Shown in pieces: positions 52,224 to 63,800 of a stretch of 64,000 bases of DNA. The notes beneath the pieces were generated by a model. That model made no database searches, was not told the DNA's origin, and saw nothing but the letters and a program-made list of their open reading frames with translations. Numbering within the stretch: position 1 is the stretch's first letter; each line of letters opens with the position of its first letter. The translations under genes were made by a program, and so were the position numbers. The stretch is from Acidobacteriota bacterium (GTDB lineage: Bacteria; Acidobacteriota; Holophagae; Acanthopleuribacterales; Acanthopleuribacteraceae), in assembly GCA_020439745.1 (NCBI GenBank), contig JAGQSC010000003.1, positions 186,001-250,000 on the forward strand, read 5' to 3'.

Positions 52224-53318
52224 TCAATTACTCCGCAAATTAATCTTAAAATCGAAGACCTTGCCCAAGGTGGCGACCTCAACAATGTACCGCAACTTGG
52301 CTAATTCCCCGTTGGTTCGGCCCGACAACAGCGTAAAAGTGGCGGGGTTTCCAGGCTGTACCAGTTGGCCCACTTCGATACCCGTGATTTCTGCCGTTGT
52401 GATACCTGCCTCATCCTCAGCGGCAATGCGGGAAATCCGGTACGATGAGCCTGTCGCAGAGAAGCGGAAATGGCCGTGGCCGATTGTACTGACACCCGCC
52501 GCAACACCCACGGTACTGGATGTGGTGCGCACATAGGGCACAGGCGCTGAATCCCACTGACAACTGGCATTGAGTTCGGGGCATTCGGTCACGTGCAAAG
52601 AGAGCATGGGCCGAATAACCGGCAACCCTTCGATGGCAATCGCATTAGACATGGATGGTTCAGTCAACGCATTGAAAATGAAGGCCATGCCGACGATAGG
52701 CTGATCGGACGACGCAATGACATACAAGTCGCCTTGCAGATCGGGGAAAAGTTCTGAGGTAACCGCAGCAAATGGATGCTTGCTGGGTACGAAAACCTGA
52801 GTGACTGAAGCTTCCAGCCCGTTCTGATAGGCATGCAGTGTCACGGTGGCCGTTGTCGGGCCCAGATTCACAATGACGGGCGCGGAATTGCCGCCATCAT
52901 CGGGAACGGGCAAGAAATTGAACATGATGATCGGAGCCGCTTGGTCAGGCGAAACCACATTGGCTTGAGCAGGAGAACTTCCTGTGGGCGAGGCTGTGCC
53001 TCGTATCACAAAAGCACCCTGCAGATCGCTGGCGTCACTTTGAAGTTCGACCATGTAGCCGGGTCCATCGCCCAAGGTAGGGAACAATTCTGCGGTTGTT
53101 TCGACGAAATGGTTGAAGCCTGCAATGCTTACCTGGACCTGTTCCGAGCTACCATCCGCGCGCCGCGCCGTGAGTGTGACCTCAGCTTGAGTGGCATGAG
53201 GGTTAACCACAATCACCGAACCGCGAAACTGGGTATTGTTGGTCACCCAGGGATAAATCAAATCCGATTGGCCCCAACAGACCGTGGAGACCATGAAATA
53301 CAAGAGAGCGACACGCAT
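52224..53318 (-). CDS. Secreted protein with repeated beta-modules
   Basis: About 364 residues. A signal peptide (MRVALLYFMVSTVCWGQ) precedes at least two copies of a roughly 85-residue beta-rich module: FRGSVIVVNPHATQAEVTLT ... ETTAELFPTLGDGPGYMVEL ... SDLQGAFVIRG, and SAPVIVNLGPTTATVTLHAY ... AAVTSELFPDLQGDLYVIAS ... QPIVGMAFIFN. GAGG precedes ATG 53318. The module resembles the C-terminal units of the large gene at 15935-18562. The last 120 residues have an AEDEAGITTAEITGIEVG strand set of unknown type. No enzymatic motif is seen; a surface role is inferred. Confidence 0.6.
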   Translation of the reverse strand: MRVALLYFMVSTVCWGQSDLIYPWVTNNTQFRGSVIVVNPHATQAEVTLTARRADGSSEQVQVSIAGFNHFVETTAELFPTLGDGPGYMVELQSDASDLQGAFVIRGTASPTGSSPAQANVVSPDQAAPIIMFNFLPVPDDGGNSAPVIVNLGPTTATVTLHAYQNGLEASVTQVFVPSKHPFAAVTSELFPDLQGDLYVIASSDQPIVGMAFIFNALTEPSMSNAIAIEGLPVIRPMLSLHVTECPELNASCQWDSAPVPYVRTTSSTVGVAAGVSTIGHGHFRFSATGSSYRISRIAAEDEAGITTAEITGIEVGQLVQPGNPATFTLLSGRTNGELAKLRYIVEVATLGKVFDFKINLRSN

Positions 53319-53556
53319 ACAAACCTCGGTCACTGATCATCTAACCTCTTGTCAACTCGGTCAACGCTCAAAAGCCATCAGTTGAGCCGGATCACAGAAA
53401 CCACGCTGCTAGAAGCTCAAACTGGAACGGTTAAAAGCTATTGCCAGACCTAGATTTTGTTCACGGACCTATTCTCTGCGGCGATGCCCTTTTGCAATGA
53501 AATGGGAGCATTGACATATGTGACTAAACCATCTTTCATGTCTATGAACAAACAAT

Positions 53557-53580
53557 GACCCAGGGTTGTGACCCTGAGCC
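53557..53580 (-). terminator. Probable terminator after katG
   Basis: On the minus strand, GGCTCAGGGT pairs with ACCCTGGGTC (two G-U pairs) across a CACA loop, followed by ATTGTTTGTTC, a T-rich tail. It starts 18 bases beyond the katG stop. Confidence 0.55.
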
Positions 53581-53597
53581 ATTGATTCAAGCCAAAG

Positions 53598-56122
<2,525 letters not shown>

Positions 56123-56227
56123 ATTAAACCGTTTAAAACAAACCTTTTAGCGGTCCACTGCGCCCATAGTTTAGCATAAATGGGTGGGTTTGGGCGCGTT
56201 TTTGCGCGGATCGGAGCCCTTCACCAC

Positions 56228-56256
56228 TTGACAGAACGGCACCCAACCCCTACATT
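56228..56256 (+). promoter_or_regulatory. Sigma-70-type promoter for tetR
   Basis: A consensus -35 box TTGACA (56228-56233) is followed by exactly 17 bases and a TACATT -10 box (56251-56256, four of six matches to TATAAT). The operator palindrome begins four bases downstream, over the expected transcription start, so bound repressor would block it. Confidence 0.75.
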
Positions 56257-56259
56257 AGA

Positions 56260-56279
56260 AAAAGACCGATCGGTCTTTT
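56260..56279. promoter_or_regulatory. TetR-type operator (20-bp perfect palindrome)
   Basis: AAAAGACCGATCGGTCTTTT is a perfect 20-base palindrome between the -10 box and the GTG start of tetR. Its GACCGATCGGTC core recurs upstream of the hydrolase gene (56903-56914), the expected pattern for an autoregulating TetR repressor that also controls its neighbour; the core resembles the GACC-GGTC half-sites of NemR-like regulators. Confidence 0.85.
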
Positions 56280-56288
56280 GAGGTTGCA

Positions 56289-56879
56289 GTGTCCAAAGGC
56301 GAATTGACTAAAGAACGGATCGTGGCGCAGGCTGCATCGCTTTTCAACACCAAGGGCTATACAGGCTGCTCCATGGGCGACCTGATGAACGCAACCGGGC
56401 TCAAGAAAGGTGGCATCTACAATCATTTCGCCACCAAAGACGATCTGGCCGTTGCCGCTTTTGATCACGCCATTGAGCAGGTGGAACGCGCTCTGCGAGA
56501 ACATCTAAAAACCGCAACCGATGAACGTCAGCAACTCCTGTTGATTCTGGACTTTTACCGCGACTATCATGCACATCCCGTAGTGGCAGGCGGTTGCCCC
56601 CTACTGAACACCATGGTGGATAGCGATGATGGCCACCCCCTCCTCAAAACCCGAGCCCGCGACACGCTGGATCGCTGGTTGCAACGACTGACGCGCATCA
56701 TTGAACGCGGCCAGCAGGCCGGTCTGTTTGACCCAACCGCCGACGCCCGACAATGGGCAACGGTCATATTCGCCACCATCCACGGCGGTATGGCACTCAG
56801 TCGCTATCAATCCCAACCGGCCATGGCCAAACTGATGACCCACCTTACCCATAGCGTACGCCGCGCCCTTCAATTCTGA
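56289..56879 (+). CDS. TetR/AcrR-family transcriptional repressor
   Basis: 196 residues. The N-terminal DNA-binding helices (RIVAQAASLFNTKGYTGCSM, then GDLMNATGLKKGGIYNHFAT) are the TetR helix-turn-helix, and the rest is a helical ligand/dimer domain with a GGCPLLN segment holding a cysteine that could serve as a redox sensor as in NemR-type proteins, which is only suggested. The GTG start lies 9 bases after the operator; a sigma-70 promoter is upstream. The same operator core precedes the hydrolase gene. It probably represses both until an electrophile or small ligand is present. Confidence 0.9.
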   Translation: MSKGELTKERIVAQAASLFNTKGYTGCSMGDLMNATGLKKGGIYNHFATKDDLAVAAFDHAIEQVERALREHLKTATDERQQLLLILDFYRDYHAHPVVAGGCPLLNTMVDSDDGHPLLKTRARDTLDRWLQRLTRIIERGQQAGLFDPTADARQWATVIFATIHGGMALSRYQSQPAMAKLMTHLTHSVRRALQF

Positions 56880-56902
56880 CCCCTTTTTTTCGACCCATAA
56901 GG

Positions 56903-56914
56903 ACCGATCGGTCT
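56903..56914. promoter_or_regulatory. Second TetR-type operator core
   Basis: GACCGATCGGTC, identical to the core of the palindrome at 56260-56279, lies between the tetR stop and the hydrolase start (16 bases before the ATG). The flanks beyond the 12-base core are not symmetric. It implies separate control of the hydrolase by the same repressor. Confidence 0.75.
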
Positions 56915-56929
56915 GTTTTAGGAGCAAAA

Positions 56930-57763
56930 ATGAACGTAATTAAGACCACCACTCGAGTACTCGAACTCAGTTGTCCACCACTTGCTAAGTTATGGGCCAA
57001 GACGCTGTTCTTTAGGCCTACCGGAAAGAGGCGCGCTGAGCCACAGGGATTTGAGGCGCGTTGGATGTCCGTGACCAGGGATGGTGGAAGCAAGCGATTG
57101 GTGCGCGTGTACACCACCGGTTCCGGTCCCGCAGTGCTCCTGCTTCACGGTTGGGGCGGTTCGGCCCAGAGTTTTGAGTCACTCGGTACACTCCTGGCCG
57201 GGCAGGGCTATCGCGCCATTGCTTTTGATGGACCGGCTCATGGCGTTTCGCCCGGATCGACCACGAATTTGAAAGAACTGGCCGACATCGCGCGTTTCCT
57301 GGATCAACTTTGTGGGGGTTTTCACCTGGTGGTGGGCCATTCCTTTGGGGGCATGGTCGCCGCGTTTGCCATCTCTAGGGGGCTGCGCACCCATGCACTA
57401 GCGCTGATCGCCGCGCCAAATGCCACCTCCTTCATACTTGACCAGTACCAAACCATCATTGGTGCTTCCCACGCGACGCGTTCGTTTATTCAGAAACAAG
57501 TGGAGGCGATCACCGCCATACCCGTTGAAGCGGCTAATGTGCCAGACCTGATTCACCAGGCGTCGCCTCAAAAGTTGATCATTCACGACATTGAAGATCA
57601 ACGCGTGCCCATCAGCGAGGCTCGAGCCAACCACAGGGCTTGGCAGGATGCCCAGTATTTGGAGACCACCGGCTTGGGACATTCACGCATTCTTCGAGAT
57701 GCAGATATCGGACAACAAATACTGGCTTTTGCCAATCGATCGGGGATGGCACTGAGCGCATGA
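56930..57763 (+). CDS. Alpha/beta-hydrolase
   Basis: 277 residues of the alpha/beta-hydrolase fold. The oxyanion segment is LLLHGWGGSAQS, the nucleophile Ser138 is in VVGHSFGGMVAA, the acid is probably the Asp in IHDIEDQRVP and the base the His in TGLGHSRIL. It would cleave a small ester, lactone or amide in the cytoplasm. AGGAG precedes the ATG and the second operator core lies upstream, so it is under the TetR repressor. Substrate unknown. Confidence 0.88.
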   Translation: MNVIKTTTRVLELSCPPLAKLWAKTLFFRPTGKRRAEPQGFEARWMSVTRDGGSKRLVRVYTTGSGPAVLLLHGWGGSAQSFESLGTLLAGQGYRAIAFDGPAHGVSPGSTTNLKELADIARFLDQLCGGFHLVVGHSFGGMVAAFAISRGLRTHALALIAAPNATSFILDQYQTIIGASHATRSFIQKQVEAITAIPVEAANVPDLIHQASPQKLIIHDIEDQRVPISEARANHRAWQDAQYLETTGLGHSRILRDADIGQQILAFANRSGMALSA

Positions 57764-57785
57764 TGCCTGCAGTTATAATGGCCGC

Positions 57786-58508
57786 ATGGATGCCGCTCTG
57801 CTTCATGCAGCTATTGATCACTTAAAGTCGTTCGCTACGGAACCACGGGTAGCCCTAATTGACCAGGTACTCCAACACCGTACCCGCCACTTGACTGTAG
57901 TTTTGGAGGATGTCTACCAACCACACAATGCCAGTGCCATTTTGCGAACATGTGAGTGCCTGGGCATCCAAGATGTGCACGTCCTGGAACGAAGGTATCG
58001 CTACCGCGCCAACCGCGATATTGTCATGGGTGCCAACAAATGGGTCACCCTGCACCGTAGGCCCAATGGTCGCGGTGCCATTGATCAGTTTGCCGCATTA
58101 CGGCGTCAGGGGTACCGCATTGCGGCGTTCACCCCCAACGTTTCGGCAACAGATCTGGATTCTGTGGACTTGACGCATCCATTGGCCCTTGTATTTGGTA
58201 CCGAACTTGATGGTCTGTCGCAAGACAGCCTTGCAGATGCGGACTTATCCATTGCTTTGCCCATCTATGGATTTACCCAGAGCTACAACGTGTCTGTGAC
58301 GGTGGCACTTACGCTTCAGTCACTGCTTTGCCGACTGCGTCAATCAGACATTCCTTGGCGATTGGGCCCCGAAGATCGCGACCATCTCATGCTCGAATGG
58401 CTTTGCCGGTCGGTAAGGGCAGGCAACCTTATCCTCAAGCGTTTTGTGAAGAACTACGAAATAAACGCCACGCACTCAATCTCAACCAAGGCGCCCTTGG
58501 GTAGCTGA
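57786..58508 (+). CDS. trmH: tRNA (guanosine-2'-O-)-methyltransferase (TrmH/SpoU family)
   Basis: 240 residues of the SPOUT fold. The opening VVLEDVYQPHNASAILRTCE is the TrmH motif 1, and the knot segments LALVFGTELDGLS and IALPIYGFTQSYNVSVTVAL are motifs 2 and 3. TrmH makes 2'-O-methylguanosine at position 18 of tRNA. The C-terminus overlaps the opposing ridA gene by 55 bases, which is long for a convergent overlap but both frames look real. The ATG has no obvious ribosome-binding site. Confidence 0.87.
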   Translation: MDAALLHAAIDHLKSFATEPRVALIDQVLQHRTRHLTVVLEDVYQPHNASAILRTCECLGIQDVHVLERRYRYRANRDIVMGANKWVTLHRRPNGRGAIDQFAALRRQGYRIAAFTPNVSATDLDSVDLTHPLALVFGTELDGLSQDSLADADLSIALPIYGFTQSYNVSVTVALTLQSLLCRLRQSDIPWRLGPEDRDHLMLEWLCRSVRAGNLILKRFVKNYEINATHSISTKAPLGS

Positions 58509-58834
58509 GCCACAGCCACCGTGGACCGAGCAGGTCGATGCTCGCCAAAGAAATCACCATAGATCTGGTTGACGGAAGCAAAATCGGCCATATCCACCAG
58601 GAAAATAGTGGTCTTGATCACGTTCTCTTTGCACGCCCCTCCGGCAGAGAGCACTGCCGCGAGATTCTTCATCACCTGCGTCGCTTGGCTGGCAGCATCG
58701 GCGCCCACCATGTCACCGGACTGGGGGTTCAATGCGATCTGACCGCTGGTATAAAGCCATGGTCCTACCCGACGCGCTTGCACGTAGGGGCCTATGGCGG
58801 CAGGGGCCTGGTCGGTATGTATGACTTCGCTCAC
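58454..58834 (-). CDS. ridA: RidA-family reactive-intermediate deaminase
   Basis: 126 residues of the YjgF/RidA trimer fold, which hydrolyses 2-aminoacrylate and similar enamines before they damage PLP enzymes. Family features are APAAIGPYVQA, LYTSGQIALNPQSGDMV, and RPARSTVAVAQLPKGALVEIE with the substrate-binding Arg103 and the Glu near 118. The GTG start has GAGAGGTGA upstream. It overlaps the trmH end by 55 bases on the opposite strand. Length is normal. Confidence 0.93.
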   Translation of the reverse strand: MSEVIHTDQAPAAIGPYVQARRVGPWLYTSGQIALNPQSGDMVGADAASQATQVMKNLAAVLSAGGACKENVIKTTIFLVDMADFASVNQIYGDFFGEHRPARSTVAVAQLPKGALVEIECVAFIS

Positions 58835-58950
58835 GAATCACCTCTCAAATCATCACAATGCCTTATTATAGGAGTAAGTTAAGCAAATCAGCCCTTGATC
58901 ATCGCACCCGGTCCAAGATAAAAGAGGGCGAAACCATCGCGGGAGTTCCC

Positions 58951-60108
58951 ATGCCCATCACCAGAATTGACCAGTTAGACCTGAACCAAAAACGCGTATT
59001 GATGCGCGTGGACTTCAATACGCCTATGGATGGAACAGTCATCACGGATGATGCCCGAATCCGGGCCGCCCTGCCCACCCTTAACACGTTACTAGAGGCG
59101 GGCTGCACGGTGACCTTGATGTCCCATCTGGGACGTCCCAAGGACCAATATGAAGAAGCCTACTCGCTGAAACCCGTGGCCCAACGTCTGTCCCAGTTAA
59201 TTCACAGACCGGTTCACATGATGGAATTAGAGGCCAACCTACCGACCAAAGGCCAGGTGAGCATGCTTGAAAACCTGAGGTTTTGGCCGGGCGAAAAAAA
59301 GAATGACCAGGAGTTTGCACAGAAGCTGGCGCGGTTTGGTGACATCTATGTGAATGATGCTTTTGGGGCGGCTCACAGGGCCCACGCCTCCATCGATGCC
59401 GTCGCGCGTTTGTTCCCGGTCAGGGCGGCGGGTTTTCTGCTGGCTCGTGAGGTACATTACCTCCGCGACCAATTGGCTGAGCCTAAGCGGCCCTATGTGG
59501 CCATCATGGGCGGTAGCAAAGTTTCGGATAAGATCGGGCTCATCAAGCACCTGATGCCAAGAGTGGACACGATTGTTGTGGGTGGTGCCATGAGCTACAC
59601 ATTCCTCAGCGCCCAAGGTGTGGAGGTCGGCGACAGCCGTGTGGAAACCTCGTTCCTCAATGAAGCGCGAGACTTGATGAAGGAATGTGAGGCCACAGGC
59701 GTTCATTTGTTGCTGCCATTGGATCATGTCGTTGCAACGGCCTTTGATGCACAAGCCGATGCAACTATCACGTTGGACCAGACCATTCAGCCCGGAAGCA
59801 TGGGTCTGGATATTGGCCCCGAAACGATTCACTTGTACCTTTCCGCCATTAAAGACGCGGGCACCATTGTGTGGAACGGACCCATGGGTGTGTTTGAGTG
59901 GGATGTCTTTTCCACGGGCACGATTTCGGTCGCTGAGGCCATGGCCGAAGCAGAGGGTTTGACCATTGTGGGTGGCGGCGATTCGGCTGCTGCGGTCAGG
60001 AAGGCAGACGTAGAATCCCAAATCGACCATATTTCAACGGGTGGTGGTGCAGCGCTCGAACTGCTCAGTGGCATCGCACTTCCTGGACTGGTAGCGCTGG
60101 AGGGTTAA
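58951..60108 (+). CDS. pgk: Phosphoglycerate kinase
   Basis: 385 residues; transfers phosphate from 1,3-bisphosphoglycerate to ADP in glycolysis. It shows the start KRVLMRVDFNTPMDGT, TLMSHLGRPKD, the hinge segment NDAFGAAHRAHAS, VAIMGGSKVSDKI, WNGPMGVFE and the C-terminal GGGDSAAAVRK. ATG 58951 is chosen because GGGAG lies five bases before it and the family start follows; the frame is open 93 bases further upstream. tpiA follows after one base, a common glycolytic pair. Confidence 0.96.
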   Translation: MPITRIDQLDLNQKRVLMRVDFNTPMDGTVITDDARIRAALPTLNTLLEAGCTVTLMSHLGRPKDQYEEAYSLKPVAQRLSQLIHRPVHMMELEANLPTKGQVSMLENLRFWPGEKKNDQEFAQKLARFGDIYVNDAFGAAHRAHASIDAVARLFPVRAAGFLLAREVHYLRDQLAEPKRPYVAIMGGSKVSDKIGLIKHLMPRVDTIVVGGAMSYTFLSAQGVEVGDSRVETSFLNEARDLMKECEATGVHLLLPLDHVVATAFDAQADATITLDQTIQPGSMGLDIGPETIHLYLSAIKDAGTIVWNGPMGVFEWDVFSTGTISVAEAMAEAEGLTIVGGGDSAAAVRKADVESQIDHISTGGGAALELLSGIALPGLVALEG

Positions 60109-60109
60109 T

Positions 60110-60838
60110 ATGTTTGCTGTACTTGGGAATTGGAAGTCTTTTGGCAGTAACCGATGTGTCGATGATTTTTATCAAGCTCTGACCATTCACCAGCACAAGT
60201 CGACTCAGTGGGGTATCGCTTTTCCTTATCCGTACTGCCAAGCCGCGTCCACAAAACGTCAAGGATGGGTAGGCGCGCAGAACGTGAGTGCCTTTGGTGA
60301 AGGCGCCTATACAGGCGAAATTCATGCAGCGATGTTAACAGACTGCGGTTGCCAATTCGCCCTGGTAGGACATTCCGAAAGAAGACAGTATTTCAACGAG
60401 CCATCCTCACAATTGGTGGACAAAATCAACGCCCTACATGAGGCAGGTTTGACCGCTGTCTACTGCATTGGTGAAACGTTGGAGCAACGAGACGCTGGCC
60501 AACTGATGCAAGTCCTCCAGGACCAGCTGCGCGTGTTAGACGGATTATCCAATCCTGAACAACTTTGGGTGGCCTACGAACCTGTGTGGGCCATTGGTAC
60601 AGGCCGCGCAGCCACCCCTCAGGATGCTCAGGATGCGCATACGATAATTCGAAATGCCCTAAAGGGCAGCCCATTTCACCATGTGCCGATCTTATATGGA
60701 GGTAGTGTGAAGCCGGAAAACGCGGCGGCGTTGGCGCGCGAGACAGAGGTTGGCGGGTTCTTGATCGGAGGAGCCAGCTTAAAAGCCGACTCCTTCTCCG
60801 AAATCTACCTTCAATTCACCCAAACGAAATCCTCCTAG
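60110..60838 (+). CDS. tpiA: Triosephosphate isomerase
   Basis: 242 residues; interconverts dihydroxyacetone phosphate and glyceraldehyde 3-phosphate. It shows the N-terminal GNWK with Lys9, the electrophile His88 in VGHSERR, the catalytic Glu157 in AYEPVWAIGTG and the phosphate-binding YGGSVKPEN and GGASL. GGAGGG precedes the ATG and pgk ends one base upstream. The 3' end overlaps the opposing pseudokinase gene by four bases. Confidence 0.97.
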   Translation: MFAVLGNWKSFGSNRCVDDFYQALTIHQHKSTQWGIAFPYPYCQAASTKRQGWVGAQNVSAFGEGAYTGEIHAAMLTDCGCQFALVGHSERRQYFNEPSSQLVDKINALHEAGLTAVYCIGETLEQRDAGQLMQVLQDQLRVLDGLSNPEQLWVAYEPVWAIGTGRAATPQDAQDAHTIIRNALKGSPFHHVPILYGGSVKPENAAALARETEVGGFLIGGASLKADSFSEIYLQFTQTKSS

Positions 60839-63800
60839 ATGTTGGCAGCTCGCACACAGCGAAAGCCAATCTCGGGGGAACAGGTACGGGGGTCCGCCTT
60901 AAAACGCTTGAAAACCGTGATGTCGCGGCCACGACTTTTGTAGGAACCACCGCGATTGACTTTGGGACCTTTTCCTTCAAAAACCGGGTCCACCTGACCT
61001 TTCGAGTCGGCGTAAAACGACAAAGAAAAGTTATCCTGAACCCACTCGCTCACGTTGCCCAGAATCTCATAGACGCCGTACTGATTGGCGGGGAACGAAC
61101 CCACCTCAGCGGTGCGTTTGGGCGGGTAATACTCGTAAACAGCTTTCTTGGCGTCTGACGAAATACCCCACCAGTATTTCTGGTCATTGGTCCCACCAGC
61201 CGCGGCCAGTTCCCATTCAGCTTCGGTCGGTAGCCGCTTCCCTTTCCATTTGGCATAGGCCGACGCAGCATACCAACTTACATAGCGAACAGGGTGCTTT
61301 TCATCGCCCGCACGTGGGGCACCGTTTTCCCAATGACGCAAATAGTTCCCGTCATGTTTGTCATCCGAGATCGTACCCGGTCGCCACTGTGGATTGGCAT
61401 CCACAAATGCTTTGAATTCCCCGTTCGTGACTTCCGTGGTGTCCATAAAAAACGAGCTAACTGTGACGTCTCGTCGCGGACGGGAATCCAAGTCTGGTGA
61501 ATAGCCCATCTGAAAACGAACCCCAGGAATCAGGCACATGCCTGCGGGCGGTGAGAACCCTTCGTATTGGCGCCACAGTTCGTAAGCGCTGGTTTCGCCC
61601 CTGATCTCGTAGATCTCTTTGTAAATGCGCGCTGCTTCCTTGAACCGGCCCAACTCTTTCTTCTCGTTGGCTTTTTGCTTGAGGCCATTAATGTAATCGG
61701 TCACCCGGATCAATGCGGCATTCGCTACGGCACTACCAGGATCCATATCACCGAGCTTGGATGCAGCCGCATACATGGCTGGATAGTCCTCATTAACTTG
61801 CGCGTCGTCCAACTGGTCGGTGGTTTTTTCTATGGTGAACTTGAAGTTTTCTTCTTCCAGAACTTTGAGGTCTTCAGCGATCTTGCGATTGTTCTTATCG
61901 AAGATCAGACAGTAGTTCAAATAACGCACCGCCTTGTCGTATTCCTGGCGAGCCCGCGCATCGATGGCAATGTTGGTATAGGTGTCCACCAGGATGGGTC
62001 GATTTTCCTTGATGAAATCGGAATTGGGTTCAATGTCCAAGAGCTCGCCGAACTTGGCTGGAACAGCATCGTATTCTCGATTGCTCAGGAGTTGATTGAT
62101 CTCGGTTTTCAGGGTCCCCGATTTTTCGGCCACCAAGCGCTTACGCAGGTCAGAAAAGCGCTTGCTCACATCGTTATCGCCCGGAAGTGCTTTGCTCAGT
62201 GCATCTAGCAGGCGAAGGGCCTCAACCTCTGAACCAGACTCTTGCAGCTGGTTGGCCCGAGTCACTTGACCTTGTTTGATCTCGGCTATGGCTTTCGTGG
62301 CAATTTCATTGCCTGGATCAAGTTCTACGATACGCACATAGGTACCCAGGGCATCGTTCGTACCATCCATGAGCAACATGTCCTGGCGCTCAAAATCCAT
62401 GGCCCGATTCACCAAAGACGCAACTTGCTCAGCGGTTTGTTTCTCTGATTTCTCAATCTGATCATTGAGCTGGCTGTATTGAGAACGCAACTTGCTGGGT
62501 AGTCCGGCTTCGAGCGAGTGAAGCTGTGTTTTCGCGTCCGCCAAGTGGTTGTCCCGTACTTTGGCTCTTACCTCGTCTAGTGCTTTTGCAAACCGAGCAT
62601 TGATCTGTCGATTGCGCCAAGAGAGCCCACCAAAGACCGCCGCCAACAAGACCACGACAACCGTGGCGTAGAGCCAGCGTCGGTCAGCGCGCCGAACCGT
62701 GACGGTTCGTGCGGCCGGTGCGTAGTCAGCTGCTTCCAAGCTATCGGCCAAGCCTTCTCGAGCTCGGCGAACCTCTGGCATCGCCTCTACTTCCTCTTCG
62801 AAGGCAAACGCGCCATCTTCAGATTCGAAGGCAAATCCACCCCCGTGATCCTGATGGGTTTCATCGGAAACCGTCGCAGCCTGATCAAGCTCGAAACTCT
62901 TCGCAGAACTGTCAAAAGCGAAGTCAGCTGGAGGACCAGAACCCACTTCATTGGGGTTGGCTATCGTTTCGCTTTCCTCGAATGAGGTGGGTTGAAAACC
63001 GCCGATGTTGGCACCGAGATCGGTTCCCAAGTCTCCAAATGCCGTCTCCGATTCCAAACTGCCGAAGTCAAATCCGCCGCCCGGGCTTGGACTTGAGTCG
63101 GGTAGATCAAAGGAGGCTTGGGGTTGTGCAGGTTTGCTTTCGGCCAGTTCTTTGTCGAAGTCTTGTTCCCAGTCTGCCAGTCCGGAATCATCGCCAAAAG
63201 AAAAATCGGATGGAGTCGCCTGGGGTTCCGCGGGCATCTGGAACATATCGGGCGATATGTTTTCGTCTCGCACCGTGGCAGCACCCATCATGTCAGCATC
63301 TGGTTCCTTGGGCAAATCAAAACTCATATCCATATCGGCGCCACCGATATTGAACGCCGAACCAGATGCATCCGAATCCATTACCATGGGCGATGAGCCA
63401 TCCATCCCGGCGATTTCACCAAAACCCTTGACGAAATCGTCCTGGAACAATTCCGACCGTCGCATGTTCTCTACTTTTTCCAGTTCCTTGTAGAACTCAA
63501 GAGCCGTTTGGAAACGGTCTTCTGGACGTTTTGACAAGGCTTTCATCACAGCGTCAGACACACCTTGCGGCAATGCGGGAACGGCGATTCTAGGATCGTC
63601 CACCATGTCTTGAGAATGCGACATCTCCAACTCAAAGATCGAATTGGCACTAAAAGGCGGTTTGCCGGTGATCATTTCAAACAGAATCCCACCCAATGCA
63701 TAGATGTTGGTGCGAATATCCGTTGATTCGGGGTAGTTAAAGCGTTCCGGTGGAAAGTAGCGAGCATATGCCACGCGTTCTTTGTCGTTCAGACGTCGTT

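Noticed and set aside
59239-60030. 263-codon minus-strand open frame
   Set aside because: Shadow of pgk in another frame; pgk motifs are unambiguous on the plus strand.
61567-62208. 213-codon plus-strand open frame
   Set aside because: Antisense to the TPR region of the pseudokinase/FGE gene; no ribosome-binding site or protein signature.
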